Shown piece after piece: positions 27,475 to 34,750 of a DNA stretch of 64,000 nt; the stretch's first letter is position 1; each line of letters starts with the position of its first letter. The translations under genes and the position numbers were made by a program. The notes below the pieces were generated by a model. The model saw only the letters and a list, made by a program, of their open reading frames with translations. It had not been told where the DNA came from and did no database searches. The stretch spans positions 186,001 through 250,000 of the forward strand of contig JAQENU010000001.1 of NCBI GenBank assembly GCA_027676805.1. Direction: 5' to 3'. Origin of the DNA: Coprobacillaceae bacterium UN01-12pH3A. GTDB taxonomy: Bacteria; Bacillota_I; Bacilli_A; Erysipelotrichales; Coprobacillaceae.

Positions 27475-28230
27475 CTATTCTTTATAATTCAAACTTTCAA
27501 TAAATTTTTGTTTCAAAAACGGCTGGCTATCTTTTTTGTCATGCAGTGAGACATTGATGACATTGACACCGCCTGTATCATAATCAACGATAGAATAACC
27601 AATGATCTTGGCACTGCCACTGATGCAGCATCTTCCATGCAGACTGGCATGTTCTTTTATGACTGCCCTGTCCTTGACTGTTATAAAACCTTCGATATGT
27701 GTGTGACCACCGATGACTGCTTCGCCAATGACTTCAACATGTCCTTTTAATTGTGCTTTTCCATACAAATATGCATGTCCACCGATACGACATTGTCCAA
27801 GGATAGTGACATCACCAGTTACAGCTGCGTTCTCAAAGACTCTGACTTTATCCTGCAGAATGACATTTCCTTCAACGATGGCATTATCCTCGATTACCGT
27901 TTCTCCACCGATGATCGCATTTTCTCTTATGATCGAACAGCCGAGCACTTTCGCATAACCTGCAATCTCTACATCATCACTGATACTGCAGCTTCCTTTG
28001 ATATAGGCATTTTCAAGTATCTTTGCCTGACCAAAGACTCTGACATTATCATCGATCCAGCAGTTTCCTTCCTGTGAAAGATTATGATATCCACTCACAT
28101 AACCACCGATTGAGCCTTTTTTTATGACCCTTTCGATAGTCTCAAATGTTTTTAATGCAACGATGCGATGCAGGATCACACCATGTTCTATGTCCAAAAT
28201 GGATTGATCACTTAATTTATATTTATCTAT
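27475..28230 (-). CDS. Hexapeptide-repeat (left-handed beta-helix) protein, probable ATA start
   Basis: The 251-residue protein is made of isoleucine-rich hexapeptide repeats ('VRVFGQAKILENAYIKG', 'AIIGGETVIEDNAIVEG') that build a left-handed beta-helix as in acyltransferases and polymer-forming YdcK-like proteins. The phrase YHNLSQEGNCWIDDNVRVFG is typical of the YdcK-like group. No catalytic residue for acyl transfer is identified. A TTG at 28197 would cut off KYKLSDQSI, which belongs to the conserved N-terminus. The only upstream candidate is ATA at 28230, 8 nt after GAGGAG and overlapping the preceding stop as ATAG. It is an odd cargo for a conjugative element. Confidence 0.75.
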   Translation of the reverse strand: MDKYKLSDQSILDIEHGVILHRIVALKTFETIERVIKKGSIGGYVSGYHNLSQEGNCWIDDNVRVFGQAKILENAYIKGSCSISDDVEIAGYAKVLGCSIIRENAIIGGETVIEDNAIVEGNVILQDKVRVFENAAVTGDVTILGQCRIGGHAYLYGKAQLKGHVEVIGEAVIGGHTHIEGFITVKDRAVIKEHASLHGRCCISGSAKIIGYSIVDYDTGGVNVINVSLHDKKDSQPFLKQKFIESLNYKE

Positions 28231-28886
28231 GAATCACTCTCCTCTTCCTTTTCTGGATGACTGTACCAGCTAGTTGGATGCGCGATTGCATTCTTGACTC
28301 TTTTTCGATACCACGACAGTATCGTATAGTAGTGCGATTTATATTTACGACCTGTCGATGCGATATGATAGGATAGATCGCTGATCAAAATAGATGTCTG
28401 TTCATGTCCACATCGCCTGATCAGTTTTCTGTATTCATCATCAGAAAGATATATATTCTGTGCTTCCCCATAGATACCCTGAAAGGGTTTCTCTATAGTA
28501 TTAGATATAATATTATCTTTCGCATTTTCAGCAAGGGTGACTTCGCATAAACAAGATGGGTCAGCTGCATCAGTAGGAGGCTCCAGATAATGAAATGCTT
28601 CACACAGATTCTGTTCTATATAGATCTTCCGACAATTCACATGAGCTCCTTCTTTTAGATATTCACAACGGATATATCCCTTTTCCTCCAGCTGATGTAT
28701 CCACCTTGACACAGTACTGATCGAAACGTGAAAGATATCTGCAAAATAACGATTTCCTGCAAAACAGTAACCTTTCTGACTTGCCAGTGCAGTGATCTCT
28801 GTATAGATGATCTTTGCACTGGAAGGAAGATCATCATCATAACGAACAGCTGCCGGTAATATAGAATAAAAATTATTCTTAGCGAT
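28227..28886 (-). CDS. Winged-helix replication-type protein, probable ATC start
   Basis: The N-terminal domain reads NNFYSILPAAVRYDDDLPSS, then KIIYTEITALASQKGYCFAG and a helix-turn-helix VSISTVSRWIHQLEEKGYI. This is the classic N-terminus of plasmid/phage replication initiator or DnaD-like proteins. The first canonical start (GTG 28712) lies inside the recognition helix. Upstream the frame is closed by TGA only four codons before ATC at 28886, and no ATG, GTG or TTG is present. The ATC lies 5 nt after GAGAGG and overlaps the end of the primase gene. With it the product has 219 residues. It probably acts with the primase next to it in element replication. Confidence 0.75.
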   Translation of the reverse strand: MAKNNFYSILPAAVRYDDDLPSSAKIIYTEITALASQKGYCFAGNRYFADIFHVSISTVSRWIHQLEEKGYIRCEYLKEGAHVNCRKIYIEQNLCEAFHYLEPPTDAADPSCLCEVTLAENAKDNIISNTIEKPFQGIYGEAQNIYLSDDEYRKLIRRCGHEQTSILISDLSYHIASTGRKYKSHYYTILSWYRKRVKNAIAHPTSWYSHPEKEEESDS

Positions 28887-30264
28887 GAACGCCTCTCAAC
28901 GTTCTTGTACCATACCGTGATACTGCCTCATCCTGTGGCATTTCTCTGATCGTCTTTTGTTTTTGAATATTGACGATCTCACTATAGACTGCTTTGATAC
29001 TCTCCCTGTCGATATCATAGACCTCTGTCATCATCGATGTGAGATGCGCAAGATCAAAAGCATCACGCTGCTGCCTGCTGAACAAGTTCAACATGAGCTT
29101 CATTTGCTCCTTCTGCTTCATAAAACTTGGTTCCGAATGCTGTTTGCAGTAATCAAGAGCAAATTCATAGCCATAATGATAACTGCTGAGAAGTACATCC
29201 ATCTTTTCTTTATCTGATCTGAATAGATCATCTGGATCTCTGCCTTCCGGTAAACATACAAATTTTGCATCAAGACCAGCTTCCACTGACTGCGCATAGA
29301 TTCGAAACATACTTGCCTGACCAGCCTTATCTCCATCCAGCACGAATACGATATCCTTATCCTTCAGTTGTTTTAGCTGATTGATATGTTCCTGTGTAAG
29401 TGCTGTTCCCATCAAAGCAACACAGTTGTCATAGCTATTGATCGTCATTGCAACGACATCCATATAGCCTTCAACGATATATAATGCCTTCTTACTACGC
29501 AGTGCATTTCTGGCATGATACAGATTATACAGAACTTTGCTTTTTTCAAAAAGTTCTGTTGTCGATGGATTGATGTATTTTCCATCCATAAAGGTTTCTG
29601 CATATGCCTTCCTCCCTGCAAATCCGATCAGGTGATTGTATCTGTCAAAAATAGGAATCGTGATGCGATGCTCAAATGGGCTGAACAACCCTCTTTCGTT
29701 ATATCTAAAGAAGTCATTCATTTTCATTTCTTCTACGGTAAAGCCAAACTTCTTTTCAAGAAAGTTGATCACAGGCTTGATATCATCAAGATACCCAATT
29801 CCAAATTTTTTCAGACAATCATCCTGCAGACCTCTTTCTCTTACATAATCCAAACTCTTTTCCATATTGGTATGTAGTCGATATTCCAGATATTTCTGAA
29901 TACTATCATTCATCTCGATCTGTCGCTTCTGCTTTTCATCATAAGGATCATATGTTGGTTCCTGTACGATCTTCATCTTCCAGTCCTCATTCAGACCAGC
30001 AAGTTCAATCAGCTTATTGTAAGCTGTTTTAAAATCGCAGTGCTCCATTTTCTGTATGAAGCTGATTGCATTGCCTCCTTCATTACAGGTAAAGCATTTA
30101 TATATGCGTTTCTCTTTGCTGACGCTCAAAGAAGGATTGGTATCTTCGTGAAAAGGACATAGTCCTATATAACTTTTCCCTTTTTTGGTCAAAGGAATGT
30201 AATTCTGTATGACATCAACGATATCGACCTGTTCAAGTACCTTATCGATTATACTTTGTTCCAC
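28879..30264 (-). CDS. DnaG-type primase, short form
   Basis: The 461-residue primase has a CHC2-type zinc finger (Cys36, His39, Cys57, Cys60) and a catalytic Toprim domain (VEGYMDV near 265 and DGDKAG near 310). It stops before the C-terminal DnaB-helicase-interacting domain of chromosomal DnaG (about 600 residues), as in many mobile-element primases. Start is GTG after AAAGGGGAG. It makes RNA primers for element replication or for the transferred strand. It overlaps both neighbours. Confidence 0.9.
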   Translation of the reverse strand: MEQSIIDKVLEQVDIVDVIQNYIPLTKKGKSYIGLCPFHEDTNPSLSVSKEKRIYKCFTCNEGGNAISFIQKMEHCDFKTAYNKLIELAGLNEDWKMKIVQEPTYDPYDEKQKRQIEMNDSIQKYLEYRLHTNMEKSLDYVRERGLQDDCLKKFGIGYLDDIKPVINFLEKKFGFTVEEMKMNDFFRYNERGLFSPFEHRITIPIFDRYNHLIGFAGRKAYAETFMDGKYINPSTTELFEKSKVLYNLYHARNALRSKKALYIVEGYMDVVAMTINSYDNCVALMGTALTQEHINQLKQLKDKDIVFVLDGDKAGQASMFRIYAQSVEAGLDAKFVCLPEGRDPDDLFRSDKEKMDVLLSSYHYGYEFALDYCKQHSEPSFMKQKEQMKLMLNLFSRQQRDAFDLAHLTSMMTEVYDIDRESIKAVYSEIVNIQKQKTIREMPQDEAVSRYGTRTLRGVHR

Positions 30265-31619
30265 AACTCCCCTTTCTTATTAAACAGCTGACCAAGCAAT
30301 GCTTCTAATACATCAACTACGATTGAATTACCGGCCTGTCTGATCAGCTGTACTTCACTTACTCCTGCTTTCCTCATTTCCTCCACATCATGGTCATCAA
30401 ATCCCATCAGACGAAAAGCCTCCAAAGCAGTCAGTCGGCGAACAAGCCTACCTCTGATAACACCGAGTTCTCTACCATCAAGGACTATTTTTTCGACTTT
30501 TTCTGATACCGCCAACTCAATTGGGACTCGTACATCGGATACCAGATAATATCCTGTATAACCAGTTGTCAGCGTCACAGCGATCCCTTCTGAATCGAGA
30601 ATCCTATTTGTCTGAGATACACGACTTCCATTCTTTAAAAAACTGTTGATACAAATGATGTCACGTTTAGACTGATTCTTCCTAATGGTATTGATCGTTG
30701 TATCACCTGATGATATATCTTTATTCAATACTGGCATCAAACCGATTTCCTTTTCTTTTGGATTGGTCAAAAAATTACACACAGATCGATACGTCTGAAA
30801 ATAACGAATATCGATTTCATCTTCCAGCAAATCCTTCATCTGCATATGTAATTTCCTACATGTTGGAAAAGAATAGGAATATTCCCCTATGATAGAGATC
30901 ATGAAACATCTCTCCCGATGCTGTGGAATGCCATGATCAGCTGCATCAACGATCTTGAAGTATGACTGATACCCCAAACGTTCAAGTTTATAAAACCATG
31001 ACATAAAATTATGTCTATTTCTAGTACCGATCACCTCTGGCACATTTTCCATCAGCAGCAGCTTTGGCAGACGATTCAATCTTTCTGCCTCCTCAAGGAT
31101 GCGTTCGATCTCCCATAGCAGTCCAGAGCGTGTATGGTCATCCTTATCCATACCTTTCATTCTCCCAGCCCGGCTTAGATCCTGACAGGGAAAAGAGTAT
31201 GTCAAAAGATCGATATCAGGTAGATCCTTTGCATGTATCTGCGCCACATTACCAAAGTTACCTGATAGAACATTTGCCAGATAATACTTTTTCAGCATTG
31301 CCGGTCTTGTCTTTTCTGTAATCGTATGCCGATTATTCTTAAAATCAAAGCCGACATCCATTTGCTGCAGTTCATGGATCATCACTTCTTTTTCTGGAAA
31401 CTCATAGGTATCCAGTACTTCATTCAGTTGACAATGTATGGCAGCATATGACAGGATCGCATCCTTATCGATCTCGCTGATGCCCGTAATAATGTGAGGT
31501 ACACGCAACCGTTCAAGTGATTTTGCCTGTGCACCAACTCCTGCGAATGTTTCAAATACATGGAGTATTTGGTCATCAGGCCATCTATATAAAGGGTGTA
31601 TGATCTCATAAAGATTCAA
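30249..31619 (-). CDS. DNA (cytosine-5) methyltransferase
   Basis: The 456-residue protein contains the C5-methyltransferase motifs in order: SAM-binding FETFAGVGAQ (about 22-31), catalytic SFPCQDLS (about 143-150), LLMENVPEV (about 188-196), QHRERCF (about 228-234) and a C-terminal RQAGNSIVV (about 430-438). It seems complete. No restriction endonuclease gene is seen nearby, so it is probably an orphan enzyme protecting the element from host restriction or altering methylation. Start is TTG with AGGG upstream. The target sequence cannot be read. Confidence 0.9.
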   Translation of the reverse strand: MNLYEIIHPLYRWPDDQILHVFETFAGVGAQAKSLERLRVPHIITGISEIDKDAILSYAAIHCQLNEVLDTYEFPEKEVMIHELQQMDVGFDFKNNRHTITEKTRPAMLKKYYLANVLSGNFGNVAQIHAKDLPDIDLLTYSFPCQDLSRAGRMKGMDKDDHTRSGLLWEIERILEEAERLNRLPKLLLMENVPEVIGTRNRHNFMSWFYKLERLGYQSYFKIVDAADHGIPQHRERCFMISIIGEYSYSFPTCRKLHMQMKDLLEDEIDIRYFQTYRSVCNFLTNPKEKEIGLMPVLNKDISSGDTTINTIRKNQSKRDIICINSFLKNGSRVSQTNRILDSEGIAVTLTTGYTGYYLVSDVRVPIELAVSEKVEKIVLDGRELGVIRGRLVRRLTALEAFRLMGFDDHDVEEMRKAGVSEVQLIRQAGNSIVVDVLEALLGQLFNKKGELWNKV

Positions 31620-31636
31620 TCGACCCTGCTAACTTT

Positions 31637-32002
31637 TTAAGTAACATTCACGCTGCCAATCTTTTTCAGCGTGTTCAAAGCATCTTTTAACTCTAACCTG
31701 ATCTCATAGCCTTCCTTCGTTTCCACTATGATGATCATTTCTTTTTTTGCAAGTTCATATCCTGTAATCTCAATCATCGTTTGTCTTCCATCCATGATCA
31801 GATTCATTCTGCTGCCGATCGGATATGGTATCTCCAGCAGTTCTTCATTGATTGCTTTCTTTTCCAGCATTGCAAGCTGTTCAATGGCTTCCAGCAAAAC
31901 TCTTGAGATTGCCGGAGAAAGCATATCAAAATCAATATCCTTTTTTACAAGTTTGATCGTTCCATTACGATCATCCCTGGTCAGTCTTTTTACTTTCAAC
32001 AT
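31637..32002 (-). CDS. Hypothetical beta-rich protein
   Basis: The family is not recognised. It has 121 residues: a short N-terminal basic part, a helix and a C-terminal beta-rich region (GSRMNLIMDGRQTMIEITGY). The ATG directly follows GAGGG and lies inside the end of the upstream gene. It belongs to the replication-region operon, immediately upstream of the methyltransferase gene. Confidence 0.55.
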   Translation of the reverse strand: MLKVKRLTRDDRNGTIKLVKKDIDFDMLSPAISRVLLEAIEQLAMLEKKAINEELLEIPYPIGSRMNLIMDGRQTMIEITGYELAKKEMIIIVETKEGYEIRLELKDALNTLKKIGSVNVT

Positions 32003-32675
32003 CCCTCATTTCTTTCTTCATATTTATGATTTTATCAATACTGCATCCATTCGAAGCAGCATGATACAGTTTGTATGCATTTCCTGTGGTTAACATAACA
32101 TCTGCATATAGTCTGATCACGTTCCGTTCCAAGCCTTCCAGCAGTCCTTTCCGGACAAGGAACATGACATAAGGATGCATATCTGGTTTTGCAAGCATCA
32201 ATATATCCGCATATGATATTCCCCCCATCATACATTTTGTAATCTCGATCAACTGCAGATGGCCAAAGCATCCCTGTCTGATCATTTTCTCAATCGAATC
32301 ATGACTGTAATCTTCTATTGCCAAACATTTAGATGCAGTCTCTTTATTTATCTCTGCAGTTGCATGATGTTCAGCCGCCTTCATCAGTTCCATTCCTTCT
32401 GTTTTCATGCTCTCGCCTGTGCTCATCAATTCTTTAGCAAAACGATATATCTCATCACGATCATTCGATAATTTATATCCTTTATTTGATTTGATGATGA
32501 GCAGCGGCAGTTTATCTTCTTTATAGAGCATTCTGCACTCCTTCACGAGTTGACGCAATGCACGGGACTTATAATCCCGTCTATACTTTGTTTTCAAGAT
32601 TTCAAGCAGGTCTTTTTGGATGATCCATGCATCTTCATGTATCGAACCATAGACCTCTTGCTGTCTGTCGTTCAT
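31971..32675 (-). CDS. Hypothetical protein with divergent helical repeats
   Basis: The product has about 234 residues. The N-terminal part (about 1-70) looks like a winged-helix or small DNA-binding fold (IQKDLLEILKTKYRRDYKS). The C-terminal part has divergent repeats similar to those in the proteins at 2172 and 24434 (GISYADILMLAKPDMHPYVM, then 'VRKGLLEGL'). The ATG at 32675 is 4 nt after GGAGG; a TTG just upstream is less likely. The function is unknown. Confidence 0.55.
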   Translation of the reverse strand: MNDRQQEVYGSIHEDAWIIQKDLLEILKTKYRRDYKSRALRQLVKECRMLYKEDKLPLLIIKSNKGYKLSNDRDEIYRFAKELMSTGESMKTEGMELMKAAEHHATAEINKETASKCLAIEDYSHDSIEKMIRQGCFGHLQLIEITKCMMGGISYADILMLAKPDMHPYVMFLVRKGLLEGLERNVIRLYADVMLTTGNAYKLYHAASNGCSIDKIINMKKEMRDVESKKTDQG

Positions 32676-33154
32676 CAATCCTCCTTTGTGATTTTAAGTC
32701 TTTGCTTTATACAGCTTTTCAGAATTGCTTTCACTTTATATCTAAGTCCACTTTCAGTAATTCCCATACCGGTTGCGATCATATCATTCGTTTCACGAGG
32801 CATTCGATTGATCAAAGCAGATTCGATAAATGCTCGATCTTTATCATTCAGCTGATCAAGCAGGTCATTCACATGTTCAACCTTATCTTTGATGATGTAG
32901 ATTTCTCGTTCAAGCTCATTCTTTTCCATAATGAATCGCGTCAGCATATGTTCACGATTTGATGTGCTCTTCTTCCCCATAGAATCACCATATCTGACAG
33001 CTGATATATCATACATCTTCGTATTCAAAAGTTTCAGCCTATCCTCAAGCTGTATTAAATAGATGCTCCAATACCGGTACTCTCGGAGCTCACTTTCATA
33101 AGATTTAACTATTTTATCGATGATATCTTCAAGTTCAGTCATAAATGAGTTCAT
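32675..33154 (-). CDS. Sigma-70 region 4-like / ArpU-like protein
   Basis: The 159-residue protein has a coiled-coil-like N-terminal two thirds and a C-terminal helix-turn-helix. 'LNDKDRAFIESALINRMPRE' followed by 'TGMGITESGLRYKVKAIL' resembles region 4 of sigma factors and phage ArpU-like regulators. It may act as a regulator of late or transfer genes. It overlaps the previous gene by 20 nt. An internal ATG (33142) is also possible as a start. Confidence 0.6.
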   Translation of the reverse strand: MNSFMTELEDIIDKIVKSYESELREYRYWSIYLIQLEDRLKLLNTKMYDISAVRYGDSMGKKSTSNREHMLTRFIMEKNELEREIYIIKDKVEHVNDLLDQLNDKDRAFIESALINRMPRETNDMIATGMGITESGLRYKVKAILKSCIKQRLKITKED

Positions 33155-33503
33155 CCACTTCCGAAAATTTAAGGATGGCTTTTCGAATCTTCTTATAACA
33201 ATCTTGTGGTGTTGACTTATACTTGCTTCGAAGGTCTTCCATCGTTGCTTGTTCCTTCTTCAAGTAGACATCATATAATAGTTCACGCTCTTTATGAGGT
33301 AACTTTTCGATCCTGTTCTCTACAAATTCCAGATTGTCGTTGATTCTGATAAGATCCCTTTTCAGAAATGATGTATTGATTTCGATATCTTGTGTTTCCA
33401 GCAATTTAAGATAACATTCCTTCAATTCTGAATCTGATTGATAACTTTCCAGAATGAATCTCATTGTTATATGCTTTCTAGTGTAAAGATAACCATATCT
33501 CAT
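33135..33503 (-). CDS. Sigma-like helix-turn-helix protein
   Basis: The product has 122 residues. 'IEKLPHKERELLYDVYLKKE' followed by 'YKSTPQDCYKKIRKAILKF' resembles sigma region 4 helix-turn-helix proteins. The start at 33503 has GGAGGG 8 nt upstream; a longer frame to 33560 has none. It is the first gene of the operon that runs to 23720 and follows a leader with two terminators. Paired with its neighbour at 32675 it may form a regulator pair. Confidence 0.6.
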   Translation of the reverse strand: MRYGYLYTRKHITMRFILESYQSDSELKECYLKLLETQDIEINTSFLKRDLIRINDNLEFVENRIEKLPHKERELLYDVYLKKEQATMEDLRSKYKSTPQDCYKKIRKAILKFSEVDELIYD

Positions 33504-33557
33504 GATGTCCACCCTCCTCCTGCTGCTAGTTAAATCTGACCTTATGAATCGTTGACG

Positions 33558-33591
33558 CAAAAAAACCTCTTGAATTTAGCATCCAAAAGGT
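33558..33591 (-). terminator. Second terminator in the leader of the 33.5-kb operon
   Basis: On the minus strand ACCTTTTG pairs with CAAGAGGT (one G-U pair) around an 11-nt loop and is followed by seven T. It lies between the presumed promoter region and the first gene, so it may be an attenuator. Confidence 0.7.
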
Positions 33592-33623
33592 CTTTCAAAA
33601 TCGATATTTATACTCCTTACAGC

Positions 33624-33647
33624 AAAAAAGAGCCTCGCAGCTCCTTT
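33624..33647 (-). terminator. First terminator in the leader of the 33.5-kb operon
   Basis: GAGC-TGCGAG-GCTC on the minus strand is followed by six T, with three further A-T pairs across a bulge. It precedes the second terminator by about 35 nt. Confidence 0.6.
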
Positions 33648-33665
33648 CCAACTATATTCATAAGC

Positions 33666-33684
33666 GGTGATATACTTTATCACC
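33666..33684. promoter_or_regulatory. Inverted repeat, candidate operator
   Basis: GGTGATA and TATCACC form perfect 7-bp arms around TACTT. A tandem ACTATCAT repeat follows at once. A second palindrome, AAGACCATGGTCTT, lies near 33809-33822. No gene is seen between 33504 and 33921, so this whole stretch is leader or regulatory sequence. Confidence 0.4.
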
Positions 33685-33836
33685 ACTATCATACTATCAT
33701 AAAGAAATGGTTACTTACGTAGTAATTTACATTTTCTTCCATTTTCATAAACGTGATAGTTACATTACCAGGAAGATAGGATGCGATCGTGATATAGATT
33801 CAGTTAATAAGACCATGGTCTTGCGTAAATAAAGAT

Positions 33837-33867
33837 AGGGCCCGTTTTGAAAGTACATACGAGCCCT
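33837..33867 (-). terminator. Terminator after the resolvase-like gene
   Basis: On the minus strand AGGGCTCG pairs with CGGGCCCT (one G-U pair) around a 15-nt loop and is followed by ATCTTTATTT. It closes the transcription unit containing the genes at 33922 and 34502. Confidence 0.6.
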
Positions 33868-33921
33868 TCTGCTTTTGAGGATCAATCGACCATGATACCA
33901 ACTTGATTCTTTTCACCTCAA

Positions 33922-34407
33922 CTAATTCTGTTCAAATTTGTCAAAATTTTCTGCGATCATTTTCTTTTTTATGCTTTTCGCATACTTGTAAAATGTTGAT
34001 TTCTTCATTTCTATTTCTTCACAATAATCACTTAATGGATGATTGTTCTCGAAACAATCTTTGACTCTATCGGTAAAACCATCTGGCAGGATTATTTTGG
34101 GTCTTCCATATGTTCCATTGCCTTCATATTTTCTCTGCAATGCTTTTTCGATTCCAAGTTTTTGTCCTCTTTTTATCTGCACATATCTCTTTTCCAATAT
34201 CATTTCATTTATCTTATCCATCCAGTGCGGATCAACAACCTTACCATAAACGGTGACTTCTATTCTGTTCTTCTGACAGATATGAAGTACTTCACTAAAA
34301 TCAACATTTTCATCCTTTACATATTTGGATAACTCTAAACTATGATCGGGAATATTTGAAACATCCGCTAAAATCATCTGCTCTTTGTCTCTATCTACAT
34401 CGCTCAT
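33922..34407 (-). CDS. Resolvase-like DNA-binding protein lacking a clear catalytic domain
   Basis: The protein has about 161 residues. Its second half (GQKLGIEKALQRKYEGNG, then YGRPKIILPDGF and a helix-turn-helix 'MKKSTFYKYAKSI') matches the linker and C-terminal DNA-binding part of small serine recombinases. The N-terminal half has no visible catalytic serine motif (Y-x-R-x-S), so it is probably catalytically dead and perhaps a regulator. The ATG at 34407 has GAGGAG 8 nt upstream. It lies downstream of a 48-residue gene and ends before a terminator. Confidence 0.6.
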   Translation of the reverse strand: MSDVDRDKEQMILADVSNIPDHSLELSKYVKDENVDFSEVLHICQKNRIEVTVYGKVVDPHWMDKINEMILEKRYVQIKRGQKLGIEKALQRKYEGNGTYGRPKIILPDGFTDRVKDCFENNHPLSDYCEEIEMKKSTFYKYAKSIKKKMIAENFDKFEQN

Positions 34408-34501
34408 ATACATCTCTCCTCATTTCAACACATTTCCTGAATAAAGAGTTTTGGTTCTTCATCCTGCAGAATCATTGAATCTGATTTGCCGTTATTCGCT
34501 T

Positions 34502-34648
34502 TTATTTTTCATGCTCTAAATTCATGTTTATTAAAGTACCTTTCGGATAAACTCTAACATCATTTTCTCCGCATTTGATAATGAGTTTATCTGAATTTTT
34601 ATTTTTCCGTTTTTCCTTTTTATATTTGTTTTTTATAACTAATTTCAT
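34502..34648 (-). CDS. Small Lys-rich protein (48 residues)
   Basis: A short complete frame starts with ATG at 34648, 8-10 nt after AAAAGGAT, and encodes 48 residues. The N-terminus is very basic (MKLVIKNKYKKEKRKNKNSD), followed by a small beta-like part with a Cys (LIIKCGENDVRVYPKGT). The family is not recognised. The good ribosome-binding site and its place 95 nt upstream of the resolvase-like gene support it as real. Confidence 0.5.
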   Translation of the reverse strand: MKLVIKNKYKKEKRKNKNSDKLIIKCGENDVRVYPKGTLINMNLEHEK

Positions 34649-34684
34649 TATTATTGATCCTTTTCAGCTCATTCGCTTGATATG

Positions 34685-34735
34685 AATAAATGATAAAGAG
34701 TGCGAATATATACATAATGCCAATTTCACACTCTT
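34685..34735 (-). terminator. Possible terminator of the giant surface-protein gene
   Basis: On the minus strand AAGAGTG and CACTCTT pair around a 26-nt interval with some inner pairing (GAAAT/ATTCG), followed by a loose T-rich stretch. It is 15 nt after the stop codon of the giant gene. The T-run is poor, so confidence is limited. Confidence 0.4.
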
Positions 34736-34750
34736 CATCTTGATTTCAGC

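Noticed and set aside
28655..28840. 61-codon frame upstream of the winged-helix gene
   Set aside because: It is in another frame over the real, family-conserved N-terminus of the gene at 28227-28886.
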